A stretch of DNA of 64,000 nucleotides, taken from assembly GCF_002934265.1 (NCBI RefSeq), contig NZ_PTIX01000009.1, forward strand, positions 62,001-126,000, read 5' to 3'. The position numbers and the translations under genes were made by a program. The DNA is from Actinokineospora auranticolor (lineage in GTDB: Bacteria > Actinomycetota > Actinomycetes > Mycobacteriales > Pseudonocardiaceae). Shown piece after piece: positions 1 to 8,862 of this stretch. Within the stretch, counting starts at the first letter, position 1; each line of letters begins with the position of its first letter. Under the pieces are notes generated by a model. That model worked only from the letters and a program-made list of their open reading frames with translations, had not been told where the DNA came from and did no database searches.

Positions 1-201
1 GCGGCGGAGCACGACCACGGCCGCGCAGGCCCAGACGACGACCGCGACCGCGCTGGCGACGCGCAGGCCCGCGGGGAGGTCCGGTCGGGTCCCGCCCCAG
101 GCGGCGCGGCCGAGCGGGGCGCCCAGGGCCAGGGCCAGTTGGAAGGCGGACAGGCCGGTGAAGAGGGTGGCCGCGGCGATGGCGGTGCGGCGGAGGGTCA
201 T
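1..201 (-). CDS. Small integral membrane protein (partial, runs off the window start)
   Basis: The first 67 residues are visible. They contain two hydrophobic stretches: residues 8-28, which begin right after a short basic N-terminus and end in an Ala/Leu-rich run, and about 47-64. This is the pattern of a small polytopic membrane protein. The ATG is fixed by coupling: it shares four bases (ATGA, 198-201) with the TGA of the upstream padR-type gene, so the two are translated together. Proteins encoded directly behind PadR regulators are often membrane proteins or transporters controlled by them; that role is inferred from position only. The C-terminus is outside the window, so no family can be given. 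Confidence 0.7.
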   Translation of the reverse strand, partial: MTLRRTAIAAATLFTGLSAFQLALALGAPLGRAAWGGTRPDLPAGLRVASAVAVVVWACAAVVVLRR

Positions 202-725
202 CGAGGGTCTTCCAATCGATTGAGGGCGGTGAGGGACTCGTCTGCCCAGGCGAGGGTGGCGCGGGCGGCGTGTTCGCCCGCCGAGATGGTGAGCAGCGAG
301 TACGGGGTGTCGGGGCTGTCCTCCGCCGCGACCTCCGCGCGGAGGAACGCGTAGCGGGACAACGACTCCTCGGCCTCGGTCCGAGCGGCCAGGATCAGGT
401 CCCGGCACGCCTCCGGGCCCAGTTGGCGGCCGAAGAACAACCGCAGGAGCAGGCCGTTGCGGGGTGGGGTGCGCTGAGCCGGTTCGGCCAGCAGTTCCCG
501 GAGGCGGGTGCGGCCGGAGTCGGTCAGTTCGTACGCCATCGACTCCTGCCTGCGGATGTGCCCGACCCGCTCCAACTCGGCGAGGGTGGGGTAGATCTGG
601 CCGAAGCTCTCGCTCCAGAAGTGGCCCAGCACGTCGCGGATAGCCTCCCGGGCGGCGTAGCCGGTCATGGGCGCCACGCTCAGCGCGCCCAGCACGGCGA
701 CCTCGGTTTGACTGCGTCGGACCAC
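198..725 (-). CDS. PadR family transcriptional regulator
   Basis: A 175-residue protein. The N-terminal winged helix (about residues 8-75) has the PadR signature: an ALSVAPMTGY-type helix start followed by FGQIYPTLAELERVG in the recognition helix region. The C-terminal half (about 90-165) is helical and fits the PadR dimerisation domain. PadR proteins repress nearby genes until a ligand or stress releases them. The gene is followed without a gap by a small membrane protein (ATGA overlap), its most likely target. An inverted repeat lies about 20 bases upstream of the start and may be its own operator. The ligand cannot be predicted from sequence. Confidence 0.9.
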   Translation of the reverse strand: MVRRSQTEVAVLGALSVAPMTGYAAREAIRDVLGHFWSESFGQIYPTLAELERVGHIRRQESMAYELTDSGRTRLRELLAEPAQRTPPRNGLLLRLFFGRQLGPEACRDLILAARTEAEESLSRYAFLRAEVAAEDSPDTPYSLLTISAGEHAARATLAWADESLTALNRLEDPR

Positions 726-744
726 GGCGGCCGTCCTCTCTGCC

Positions 745-762
745 AGATATATCTAACAGATA
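745..762. promoter_or_regulatory. Candidate PadR operator
   Basis: Upstream of the PadR gene lie three half-sites in a row: AGATA-TATCT-AAC-AGATA. The first two form a perfect 10-bp palindrome (745-754), and TATCT/AGATA around AAC (750-762) form a second inverted repeat. AT-rich pentamers like these stand out in this G+C-rich DNA and suit autoregulation by a PadR dimer. Binding is inferred. Confidence 0.5.
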
Positions 763-827
763 GCACAGGTCAGAGCCGTCCCGAAAGGACGAGAAGTGTG
801 CCGGGGTCCGCTACTAGAGTCGCGGGC

Positions 828-1292
828 GTGCCGAGGGTGCTGGTGACCGGGATGTCCGGAACGGGGAAGTCGACGGTGCTGGCCGCGCTGGGCGAGCGCG
901 GCCACCTCGTGGTCGACACCGACACCGACGAGTGGAGCCGCTGGGTCACCCTGGACGACGGGTCCCCCGACTGGATCTGGCGCGAGGACGCGATCGGCGC
1001 CCTGCTCGACGCGCACCCCACGCTCTTCGTCGCGGGCTGCAAGTCGAACCAGGGCGCCTTCTACGACCGGTTCGAGCACGTGGTCCTGCTGAGCGCGCCC
1101 GTCGAGGTGATGCTCGACCGGATCGCGACCCGCGTCACCAACCCCTACGGGAAGACCGCGGCGGAACGCGCGGAGATCCTGCGGAACCACGCCGTGGTCG
1201 AACCGTTGCTGCGCAAGCGGGCCACGCTCGAGATCGACACCTCGGCGCCCCTCGACGACGTGGTGGCCAGACTGCTCGGCCTCCTGTCCTGA
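828..1292 (+). CDS. P-loop NTPase / small-molecule kinase-like protein
   Basis: A 154-residue protein beginning with a Walker A motif (GMSGTGKS, residues 8-15) directly after the first beta strand, as in shikimate, gluconate and adenylate-type kinases. A VVDTDTDEW segment follows near residue 30, where small kinases bind substrate, and a lid-like arginine-rich region lies at about 105-130. The P-loop places the start near GTG 828; an in-frame ATG at 852 would cut into it. Actinobacterial genomes carry this stand-alone family, usually annotated only as AAA ATPase. The substrate is unknown. The gene converges on the hydroxybutyryl-CoA dehydrogenase gene and its stop codon lies inside a shared terminator hairpin. 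Confidence 0.75.
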   Translation: MPRVLVTGMSGTGKSTVLAALGERGHLVVDTDTDEWSRWVTLDDGSPDWIWREDAIGALLDAHPTLFVAGCKSNQGAFYDRFEHVVLLSAPVEVMLDRIATRVTNPYGKTAAERAEILRNHAVVEPLLRKRATLEIDTSAPLDDVVARLLGLLS

Positions 1293-1309
1293 GTGGACAG
1301 GAGGCCGAG
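1275..1309. terminator. Bidirectional terminator hairpin
   Basis: A perfect 15-bp inverted repeat (1275-1289 with 1295-1309) around a five-base loop. The TGA stop of the plus-strand kinase gene (1290-1292) lies in the loop, and the minus-strand dehydrogenase stop is five bases beyond the other arm. The symmetry lets it end transcription from both convergent genes. Confidence 0.8.
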
Positions 1310-1313
1310 TGGC

Positions 1314-2171
1314 TCAGTACTGGTAGAAGCCCCGGCCGCTCTTCTTGCCGAGCAGGCCCGCGTCGACCATGCGCAGCAGCAGCGGCGGCGCGGAGTAGAG
1401 CTGCTCCTTGAACTCCGCGTAGAGCGAGTCCGCGATGGCCTTGGTGGTGTCCAGGCCGATCAGGTCGGTCAGCCGCAGCGGGCCCATCGGGTGCGCGCAG
1501 CCCAGCACCATGCCGTTGTCGATGTCCTCGGCGGAGGCGAAGCCGGACTCCAGCATCCGGATCGCCGAGAGCAGGTACGGGATCAGCAGCGCGTTGACCA
1601 CGAACCCGGCCCGGTCCTGGGACAGGATGACCTGCTTGCCCAGCCGCGCCTCGACGAACGCCTTCGCCCGGTCGCGGGTGTCCTCGCCGGTGAGCAGCGA
1701 CGGCACCAGCTCGACCAGCTTGAGCACCGGCACCGGGTTGAAGAAGTGCACCCCGATGACCGACTGCGGCCTGCCGGTCGCCATGCCCAGCTTCATGATC
1801 GGGATGGACGAGGTGTTCGACGCGAAGACCGCGTCCGGGTCCTCGACCACCTTGTCCAGCGTGGCGAACACCTCGGTCTTGACCTGCTCGTTCTCCGCGA
1901 CCGCCTCGACGGTGAGCTGGCGGTCGGCGAAATCACCCAGGTCGGTGGTGAAGCGGGTGCGGGCCAGTGCCGCGTCGCGCTCCTCCTCGGCCAGCTTGCC
2001 GTTGCGCACACCGCGGGCCAGTGACGCCTCGATCCGCTTGCGCCCCGACTCGAGCGCGGCGGCGTTCACCTCGGCGACCACGACGTCCAGGCCCGCGCGG
2101 GCGCAGACCTCCGCGATGCCGGACCCCATCAGGCCCGCCCCGACCACCCCGACACGGCTGATCTCACTCAC
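1314..2171 (-). CDS. hbd: 3-hydroxybutyryl-CoA dehydrogenase
   Basis: A 285-residue protein, the usual length for short-chain 3-hydroxyacyl-CoA dehydrogenases (about 282-286). It has the Rossmann motif GAGLMG (residues 11-16), the ASNTSS catalytic serine region (about 117-122) and the HFFNPVPVLKLVE motif (about 142-154) with catalytic His and Glu. It oxidises (S)-3-hydroxybutyryl-CoA to acetoacetyl-CoA with NAD(P). The start is GTG 2171, chosen because AAGGAG sits eight bases upstream. It follows icmF by 41 bases on the same strand, so the pair probably forms an operon linking isobutyryl/butyryl-CoA interconversion to C4 acyl-CoA oxidation or supply. Confidence 0.9.
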   Translation of the reverse strand: MSEISRVGVVGAGLMGSGIAEVCARAGLDVVVAEVNAAALESGRKRIEASLARGVRNGKLAEEERDAALARTRFTTDLGDFADRQLTVEAVAENEQVKTEVFATLDKVVEDPDAVFASNTSSIPIMKLGMATGRPQSVIGVHFFNPVPVLKLVELVPSLLTGEDTRDRAKAFVEARLGKQVILSQDRAGFVVNALLIPYLLSAIRMLESGFASAEDIDNGMVLGCAHPMGPLRLTDLIGLDTTKAIADSLYAEFKEQLYSAPPLLLRMVDAGLLGKKSGRGFYQY

Positions 2172-2212
2172 CCGGACAACTCCTTCGGTCTCCACCGGTA
2201 CGGCCCTCAGCT

Positions 2213-5200
2213 TCACACATTGCGCCGGTACTGCCCACCGACCTCGAAGAACGCCTCGGTGATCTGGCCCAGCGTGCAGACCCGGGCCGCGTCGACCAGC
2301 ACCGCGAACACGTTGCCGTCGCCCGCCGCCGCCTCCCGCAGCCGGGTCAGGGCCGCCTCGGCCTCGGTCCGGTGCCTGCGCTGGAAGTCGCGGGTGCGCT
2401 CGACCTGCGCCCGCTTCTCCTCCTCGGTGGCCCGGGCCAGCTCGATCTCCACGACCTCGTCCTCCTCGCCCTTGGTGGGCAGGAAGGTGTTCACGCCGAT
2501 CAGCGGCAGCGTGCCGTCGTGCTTGCGCTGCTCGTAGAGCATCGACTCGTCCTGGATGCGGCCGCGCTGGTAGCCGGTCTCCATGGCGCCCAGCACGCCG
2601 CCGCGGTCGGAAATCCGGTCGAACTCGGTGAGCACGGCCTCCTCGACCAGGTCGGTCAGCTCGTCGATGACGAAGGAACCCTGAAGCGGGTTCTCGTTCA
2701 TCGACAGGCCCCACTCCTTGTTGATGATGAGCTGGATGGCCATGGCGCGGCGCACCGACGACTCGGTGGGGGTGGTGATCGCCTCGTCGTAGGCGTTGGT
2801 GTGCAGGGAGTTCGCGTTGTCGTAGAGCGCGCACAGCGCCTGCAGCGTGGTGCGGATGTCGTTGAAGTTCATCTCCTGCGCGTGCAGGGAGCGGCCCGAG
2901 GTCTGCACGTGGTACTTCATCTTCTGCGACCGCTCCGCCGCGCCGTAGCGCTCGCGCATCGCCACCGCCCAGATCCGCCGGGCGACCCGGCCGATGACCG
3001 AGTACTCGGCGTCCATGCCGTTGGAGAAGAAGAACGACAGGTTCGGCGCGAAGTCGTCGATGTGCATGCCGCGGGCCAGGTACGACTCCACGTAGGTGAA
3101 GCCGTTGGCCAGGGTGAAGGCCAGCTGGCTGATCGGGTTCGCGCCCGCCTCGGCGATGTGGTAGCCGGAGATCGACACCGAGTAGAAGTTGCGGACCTTG
3201 CGCTGGATGAACCACTCCTGGATGTCGGCCATCATCCGCAGGGAGAACTCGGTGGAGAAGATGCAGGTGTTCTGGCCCTGGTCCTCCTTGAGGATGTCGG
3301 CCTGCACCGTGCCGCGCACGTTGGCCAGCGCCCACGCGGCCAACTCGGCGTGCTCGTCCTCGGTCGGCCGCCTCCCGTTGTCCGCCACGAACTTGTCGAC
3401 GCGCTGGTCGATGGCGGTGTTGAGGAAGTACGCCAGGATCGTCGGCGCCGGGCCGTTGATCGTCATGGACACCGAGGTGGCGGGCGCGGTGAGGTCGAAG
3501 CCGTCGTAGAGGGTCTTCATGTCCTCCAGCGAGGCGATCGAGACGCCGGAGGTGCCGATCTTGCCGTAGACGTCCGGCGGGGTGTCGGGGTCGCGGCCGT
3601 AGAGGGTGACGGAGTCGAACGCGGTGGACAGCCGGGTGGCCGGGTTGCCGTGGGAGAGCAGCTTGAACCGGCGGTTGGTGCGCAGCGCGTCGCCCTCGCC
3701 CGCGAACATCCGGGCGGGGTCCTCGCCCTCGCGCTTGAAGGGGAACACGCCGGCGGTGAACGGGAACGAGCCGGGCAGGTTCTCCTTGCGCAGGAAGCGG
3801 ACCAGCGTCGCGTCGTCGTCGAAGCGCGGCAGGGCCACGCGCGGGACCTTGTTGCCGGACAGGGTCTCGCGCCAGAGCTGGGTGTGCAGCTCCTTGTCGC
3901 GGATCTTCACGACCAGCTCGTCCGCGCGGTACTGCTCCACGGTGGACGGCCACCGGTCCAGCAGGTCCTCGGTGTCGCGCTCGACGCGGCGCCGGGCCTC
4001 GGCGGTGAGCCGGTCGATGTCGTCGGTGCCCGCGCCCGCCTTCGCCAGCGCCTGCCGGGCCAGGGTGAACGCGGACACCTCGCGCACGGCGTCGACCTGC
4101 TGGTCGGTCTTGCGGTGGTAGCCGCGGACGGTGTCGGCGATGTCGGAGAGGTACCGGGCGCGCTGCGGCGGGACGACCGTGGCGGCCGAAGTGGACACAC
4201 GACCCCCCACCTTGGGCAGAACGCCTTCGTGGAACTTGACACCCTTGTCCGCCAAGAGGGTGCGCAGCTCTTGGTAGAGCGCGGTGACGCCGTCGTCGTT
4301 GAAGGTGGCGGCGCTGGTGCCGTAGACCGGCATGTCCTCCCAGGACTTGCCGAACGCCTCGCGGTTGCGCACCAGCTGGCGGGCCACGTCGCGGCGGGCG
4401 TCGTCGGCGCCGCGGCGCTCGAACTTGTTGATCGCCACCACGTCGGCGAAGTCCAGCATATCGATCTTCTCGAGCTGGGACGCGGCGCCGAACTCCGGCG
4501 TCATCACGTACAGCGAGACGTCGACGTACGGCACGATCGCCGCGTCGCCCTGGCCGATGCCGGGGGTCTCGACGATGACCAGGTCGTTGCCCGCGGCCTT
4601 GGCGGCGGCGATGGCGTCGGACAGGCCCTCGGGGACCTCCGAGCCCGCGCCGCGGGTGGCCAGCGAGCGGAAGAACACCCGGTCGCCGTCGAGGGAGTTC
4701 ATCCGGATGCGGTCGCCGAGCAGCGCGCCGCCGCCGCGGCGGCGGGTGGGGTCGACGGCGATGACCGCGACGCGCAGCTTGTCCTGCTGGTCCAGGCGCA
4801 GGCGGCGGACCAGCTCGTCGGTGAGCGAGGACTTGCCGGAGCCGCCGGTGCCGGTGATGCCGAGCACGGGGACGCGGCGGTCGGCGCCCTCGATCGCGGC
4901 GCGCACGTCCGCGTCGAGGCTGCCCGCCTCGATCCGGGTGATGGCGCGGGCCAGCGCGGCGTGGTCGCCCGCGAGCAGCGCGTCGGCGGTGACCGGGGCG
5001 CCCTCGGCGGGGTCGCGGTCGCAGGCCTCGATCATCGTGTTGATCATGCGGGCGAGGCCGAGGGTCTGACCGTCCTCGGGGGAGAAGATCCGCGCGACGC
5101 CGCGCGCGTGCAGCAGCCTGATCTCCTCGGGGACGATGACGCCGCCACCGCCGCCGAAGACCTTGACGTGCCCCGCGCCGTGTTCGGCGAGCAGCTCGAC

Positions 5201-5446
5201 CAGGTAGCTGAAGTACTCGACGTGTCCGCCCTGGTAGGCGCTGATGGCGACGCCCTGCACGTCCTCCTGGATGGCCGCGGTGACCACCTCGCGGACCGAG
5301 CGGTTGTGCCCGAGGTGGACCACCTCGGCGCCCTGGGACTGCAGGATGCGGCGCATGATGTTGATCGCCGCGTCGTGCCCGTCGAACAGGCTGGCCGCGG
5401 TGACGAACCGGACGGGGTTCGCCGGTCGGTACAGCTCCGAGGGCAT
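2213..5446 (-). CDS. icmF: Fused isobutyryl-CoA mutase (IcmF)
   Basis: About 1,077 residues in the three-part IcmF layout. An N-terminal B12-binding domain (about 1-140) carries the DGHD histidine motif at 22-25. A MeaI-like G-protein chaperone domain follows, with P-loop GTGGSGKS near 199-206. The mutase substrate barrel fills the C-terminal half. IcmF interconverts isobutyryl-CoA and n-butyryl-CoA with adenosylcobalamin, and the GTPase part guards cofactor loading. Two adjacent ATGs are possible (5449 and 5446); GGAGG is two bases from the first and five from the second, which favours 5446. The gene is divergent from a PaaI-type thioesterase and is followed by hbd. Confidence 0.95.
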   Translation of the reverse strand: MPSELYRPANPVRFVTAASLFDGHDAAINIMRRILQSQGAEVVHLGHNRSVREVVTAAIQEDVQGVAISAYQGGHVEYFSYLVELLAEHGAGHVKVFGGGGGVIVPEEIRLLHARGVARIFSPEDGQTLGLARMINTMIEACDRDPAEGAPVTADALLAGDHAALARAITRIEAGSLDADVRAAIEGADRRVPVLGITGTGGSGKSSLTDELVRRLRLDQQDKLRVAVIAVDPTRRRGGGALLGDRIRMNSLDGDRVFFRSLATRGAGSEVPEGLSDAIAAAKAAGNDLVIVETPGIGQGDAAIVPYVDVSLYVMTPEFGAASQLEKIDMLDFADVVAINKFERRGADDARRDVARQLVRNREAFGKSWEDMPVYGTSAATFNDDGVTALYQELRTLLADKGVKFHEGVLPKVGGRVSTSAATVVPPQRARYLSDIADTVRGYHRKTDQQVDAVREVSAFTLARQALAKAGAGTDDIDRLTAEARRRVERDTEDLLDRWPSTVEQYRADELVVKIRDKELHTQLWRETLSGNKVPRVALPRFDDDATLVRFLRKENLPGSFPFTAGVFPFKREGEDPARMFAGEGDALRTNRRFKLLSHGNPATRLSTAFDSVTLYGRDPDTPPDVYGKIGTSGVSIASLEDMKTLYDGFDLTAPATSVSMTINGPAPTILAYFLNTAIDQRVDKFVADNGRRPTEDEHAELAAWALANVRGTVQADILKEDQGQNTCIFSTEFSLRMMADIQEWFIQRKVRNFYSVSISGYHIAEAGANPISQLAFTLANGFTYVESYLARGMHIDDFAPNLSFFFSNGMDAEYSVIGRVARRIWAVAMRERYGAAERSQKMKYHVQTSGRSLHAQEMNFNDIRTTLQALCALYDNANSLHTNAYDEAITTPTESSVRRAMAIQLIINKEWGLSMNENPLQGSFVIDELTDLVEEAVLTEFDRISDRGGVLGAMETGYQRGRIQDESMLYEQRKHDGTLPLIGVNTFLPTKGEEDEVVEIELARATEEEKRAQVERTRDFQRRHRTEAEAALTRLREAAAGDGNVFAVLVDAARVCTLGQITEAFFEVGGQYRRNV

Positions 5447-5557
5447 CATCGCCTCCAGGGTGTGGGTCGCGCTCCGCGAATAGTTTGGCTTCCTACTTTC
5501 GGAGGTGCAACTACCTGTGGTCGACCCGACACTACCGGGTCCGCCTAGGATGGTCCG

Positions 5558-5947
5558 GTGACCCCCGAACCGGTGGCCAGGATGATGGCCGGTGACCTCG
5601 CGTCGAACACCCTGGGCATCCGGGTGCGCACCGCGGCGGTCGGCCACGCCTCGGCGGCGATGACCGTCACGGAGACGATGGTCAACGGGCACGGGATCGC
5701 GCACGGCGGCTACGTGTTCCTGCTCGCGGACACGACCTTCGCCTGCGCGTGCAACAGCCACGGGCCGGTGACGGTGGCGGCCGGGGCCGACATCACCTTC
5801 GTCGCCCCCGCCCACCTGGGTGACGAGCTGGTGGCCACGGCCACCGAGCGCACCCGGTACGGCCGCAGCGGCATCTACGACGTGACGGTGACGCGCGGCG
5901 ACGAGGTCGTCGCGGAGTTCCGCGGTCGCAGCCGGACCCTGCGCTAG
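5558..5947 (+). CDS. paaI: PaaI family hotdog thioesterase
   Basis: A 129-residue single hotdog-fold protein. The motif NGHGIAHGGYVFLLAD (about residues 43-58) holds the HGG turn and the catalytic Asp of the PaaI branch, which hydrolyses hydroxyphenylacetyl-CoA and related aryl- or acyl-CoAs. No other phenylacetate genes are nearby, so a general role in releasing CoA from dead-end acyl-CoAs is equally likely here, given icmF and hbd next door. Start is GTG 5558. Its TAG shares the palindrome CTAG (5944-5947) with the stop of the convergent membrane-protein gene. Confidence 0.85.
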   Translation: MTPEPVARMMAGDLASNTLGIRVRTAAVGHASAAMTVTETMVNGHGIAHGGYVFLLADTTFACACNSHGPVTVAAGADITFVAPAHLGDELVATATERTRYGRSGIYDVTVTRGDEVVAEFRGRSRTLR

Positions 5948-6543
5948 CGCGCCAGCAGGAAGACCGCGCCGCCGACCACCGGGCCGACCAGCGAACCCAC
6001 CACGACCTGGGCGACCGTGTGGTCGCCGAGCACCACGCGGGACCAGCAGACCAGCGCGACGACCGCCACCAGCAGCAGCGACCACGGCCCGTAGAGCAGC
6101 GCGATCGTGGCCACCGCCCCGCCGGAGACGGCCGCGTGCAGTGACACCTTCCACCGCCGGGTGACGACCACGCACACCGCCAGGGTCGCGAACATGGCCA
6201 GGGCCAGCGCCAGGACGTCGCGCGGCGCGTCGGCCCAGACCAGGATCCCGATGCCGACCGCGGTCGAGAGCAGGCCGACGCCCAGCGGCAGCAGCCGGTG
6301 CTCGCGGTCGCGCACGTGGTGGGTGTCCCAGCGGCCCGCGCGAGCGCCGCGGATGATGAACACCATCGGCAGCACGCTGGAGAACAGCGCCACCTCCAGG
6401 CCCCACAGCGCGGTCAGCGCGAGGTCGTAGCCGGTGGCCGACCAGGCGACCGCCAGCGGCAGCACCAGCACGACGGCGGCCGGGGAGAACACCTCGGTGA
6501 CCACACGGGCGAGGCGGCGCGGAGGGGCGTCCATTCGGCACAT
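5944..6543 (-). CDS. PAP2-like integral membrane protein
   Basis: A 199-residue protein with about six hydrophobic segments. The second half matches the phosphatidic acid phosphatase layout in order: a basic REHRLLP stretch, a KVSLHAAVSGG segment in the place of PSGH, and SRVVLGDHTVAQ in the place of the SR...H...D motif. The His is present but the usual terminal Asp position reads Gln, so lipid phosphatase activity is uncertain. Another in-frame ATG at 6534 would remove three residues. The gene ends tail-to-tail with the thioesterase gene (three shared bases). It starts about 100 bases from the divergent Cfa-type gene, which would fit a membrane-lipid role. Confidence 0.7.
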   Translation of the reverse strand: MCRMDAPPRRLARVVTEVFSPAAVVLVLPLAVAWSATGYDLALTALWGLEVALFSSVLPMVFIIRGARAGRWDTHHVRDREHRLLPLGVGLLSTAVGIGILVWADAPRDVLALALAMFATLAVCVVVTRRWKVSLHAAVSGGAVATIALLYGPWSLLLVAVVALVCWSRVVLGDHTVAQVVVGSLVGPVVGGAVFLLAR

Positions 6544-6640
6544 GGTGTCACCCGGAGGTCGGATGTGCCCCACCCGTCGGGTGTTGGTCCCATCCGGGGG
6601 CGGTCCGGTGGCGAATGCTCCGTGAGACCCAGGTCCACTC

Positions 6641-7924
6641 ATGATCGGAGCCGTTCCGGTGCCCGTTGCCGACACCCTCGCCGAGCTCGCCACCCGCGCG
6701 CTGGGCGCTCCCCCGCCGATCCGGCTGCGCGCCTGGGACGGCAGCGAGTCCGGACCCGCGGGCGGTCCGGTGGGGATCGTCCGCTCCAGACGGGCGCTGC
6801 GGCGGCTGCTGTGGGACCCGAACGAGCTCGGGTTGGCGCGCGCGTACGTCAGCGGCGACCTGGACGTGGAGGGTGACCTGGCCGAGGCGCTGGGCCGGTT
6901 CTGGGAGCTGACCAGGGCGGCGCGGATCTCGCGGCCGTCGCCGGTGGTGCTGCTGTCGATGGCGGGGACGGCGCTGCGGTTGGGCGTCGTGGGGCCGCGG
7001 CCCGCCGCGCCGCCGGAGGAGGCCCGGTTGACGGGCCGTCGGCACACGCGGTCACGGGACCGCGCGGCCATCGCCCACCACTACGACCTGTCGAACGACT
7101 TCTACGAGCGGGTGTTGGACCCCCGGATGGCGTACTCCTGCGGCTACTGGACGTCGACGGACCCGGGGTACTCGGTCGAGGACGCGCAGCGCGACAAGCT
7201 CGACCTGGTGTGCGCGAAGCTGGGCCTGCGCCCCGGGATGCGGATGCTGGACGTGGGCTGCGGCTGGGGTTCGCTGACCATCCACGCGGCACAGCACTAC
7301 GGGGTGAACGTCACCGGCATCACCCTGTCGGAACAGCAGCGGCGGTTCGTGCAGGACCGGATCGACCGCGAGGGCCTGGGCGACCTGGCCGAAGTCCGGT
7401 TGCAGGACTACCGCGAACTCGCCGACCCGCCCTTCGACGCCATCGGGACCCTGGAGATGGGCGAGCACGTCGGCGCGGAGAACTACCCGGTGTACGCGTC
7501 GATCCTGTTCCGCATGCTGCGCCCCGAGGGCCGGTTGCTGCTGCAGCAGATGTCGCGCGGCGCGGTCGAGCAGGGCGGGGGTTCGTTCATCGAGTCCTAC
7601 ATCGCGCCGGACATGAACATGCGACCGGTCGGGCAGACCGTGGACCTGCTGGAACGGGCGGGCCTGGAGGTGCGCGACGTGGAGGCCCTGCGCGAGCACT
7701 ACGTGCACACCTGCCGGGCGTGGGCGTCCACCATCGAGTCGCGCTGGGCGGAACTGGTGTCGCTGGCGGGCGAGCGCACGGCCCGCGTCTGGCGGCTCTA
7801 CCTGGCGGGCAGCGCGCTGGCGTTCGAGGAGAACCGGATCGGCGTGCACCAGGTACTGGCGGTGCGCCCGACGGTGGAGGGCCGCTCCGGCATGCCCCGA
7901 ACGCGCGTCGAGGCCTGGGCGTGA
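6641..7924 (+). CDS. Cyclopropane-fatty-acyl-phospholipid synthase family methyltransferase
   Basis: A 427-residue protein with the Cfa plan: an N-terminal lipid-binding region (about 1-130), the HHYDLSNDFY motif (146-155) and an SAM-binding motif LDVGCGWGS (203-211). Cfa enzymes transfer a methylene or methyl group from S-adenosylmethionine to the double bond of unsaturated acyl chains in phospholipids; mycolic-acid and tuberculostearic-acid enzymes are relatives. Which product forms cannot be read from sequence. A second, divergent Cfa-type gene lies at 13159-14445, so the two probably differ in product or timing. The peroxiredoxin gene follows 43 bases downstream on the same strand. Confidence 0.9.
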   Translation: MIGAVPVPVADTLAELATRALGAPPPIRLRAWDGSESGPAGGPVGIVRSRRALRRLLWDPNELGLARAYVSGDLDVEGDLAEALGRFWELTRAARISRPSPVVLLSMAGTALRLGVVGPRPAAPPEEARLTGRRHTRSRDRAAIAHHYDLSNDFYERVLDPRMAYSCGYWTSTDPGYSVEDAQRDKLDLVCAKLGLRPGMRMLDVGCGWGSLTIHAAQHYGVNVTGITLSEQQRRFVQDRIDREGLGDLAEVRLQDYRELADPPFDAIGTLEMGEHVGAENYPVYASILFRMLRPEGRLLLQQMSRGAVEQGGGSFIESYIAPDMNMRPVGQTVDLLERAGLEVRDVEALREHYVHTCRAWASTIESRWAELVSLAGERTARVWRLYLAGSALAFEENRIGVHQVLAVRPTVEGRSGMPRTRVEAWA

Positions 7925-7967
7925 CCGTGCGACGATGGCCTGGGCACCACCGAGGGAGGACGAGCGC

Positions 7968-8432
7968 ATGAAGGTCGGGGACACCGTCGAGGACTTCACC
8001 CTCAAGGACGAGACCGGCACCGACCGCCACCTGGCGGACCTCCTGAAAACCGGACCGGTCGTCCTGTTCTTCTACCCCGCCGCCATGACCGGCGGCTGCA
8101 CGGCGGAGAGCTGCCACTTCCGAGACCTGGCAGGAGAGTTCGCGGAGTTCGGCGCCCACCGGGTGGGGATCAGCCCGGACTCGGTGGCCAGGCAGGCCCA
8201 GTTCTCGGCGACCCACACATTTGATTTCCCCCTCCTGTCCGACCCGGACGGCGCGGTGGCGACGGCGTTCGGGGTCCGGCGCAAGTACGGGCCGCTGCTG
8301 ACCAAGCGCAAGACGTTCGTCATCGAGACCGACGGCACGGTACTGGCGGCGATCAAGAGCGAACTCCGCATGGCGGTCCACGCCGACAAGGCCCTGGAAG
8401 TGTTGCGGGACAGGCAATCCGAGACGGCTTAG
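7968..8432 (+). CDS. bcp: Peroxiredoxin, BCP/PrxQ type
   Basis: A 154-residue thioredoxin-fold peroxidase. The active-site stretch FFYPAAMTGGCTAESC holds the peroxidatic Cys44 and a second Cys49 five residues later, the spacing typical of atypical two-Cys BCP/PrxQ enzymes. They reduce hydrogen peroxide and lipid hydroperoxides using thioredoxin. The start is ATG 7968, preceded by GGGAGGA seven bases upstream. The gene lies just behind a lipid-modifying Cfa enzyme, which suits protection of membrane lipids, although that link is only positional. Confidence 0.9.
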   Translation: MKVGDTVEDFTLKDETGTDRHLADLLKTGPVVLFFYPAAMTGGCTAESCHFRDLAGEFAEFGAHRVGISPDSVARQAQFSATHTFDFPLLSDPDGAVATAFGVRRKYGPLLTKRKTFVIETDGTVLAAIKSELRMAVHADKALEVLRDRQSETA

Positions 8433-8862
8433 CCGGTCAGTATCGCGCGGTCACGCCAGGCCATTCGCAGCAATGTGAGGGCGCTGCCGGACAGGCGCGG
8501 CTCACGGCTGGCGATGGCGTCTTCGTCGAACACCGCGACGATAGAACTGCCCGACCCCGAGTTCCAAGGGCTCGAGCACGAGGCTGCAGCGCTGGCAGGA
8601 CCTGGCTACCCAAGCAAGCAGCAACTGGCCATCGGCGCCTCGCCCGCTGAGGCTTGGTCGACGCGCCATACCTGAACCGAGCTTTGAAGACCGAGTACAG
8701 CCTCAGCTCGTCCGAGTACCGCCAGCGCGTCGCCACCCACCGCAGCGACCAAGGTTCACCCAATGCAAGGCGATGATCACTCAACGTAGACCAATCGGCG
8801 ATTCCCCGCACCCCGCCACCCCTCCCCGCTAGGATCACCTGGACGGGAGGGACAAGACAACC
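8433..8862. other. 430-bp interval without a supported gene
   Basis: Short open frames exist on both strands (for example 8475-8675 plus, 8437-8967 minus), but none has a recognisable domain or a convincing start. G+C falls towards the right end, where the low-G+C patch begins. It could be a decayed gene; nothing positive supports that. Confidence 0.4.

Noticed and set aside
2372-5548. Long open frame of about 1,058 codons antisense to icmF
   Set aside because: High G+C opens the opposite frames. It shows no domain, is rich in Arg, Gly and Val repeats, and lies wholly over a clear gene.
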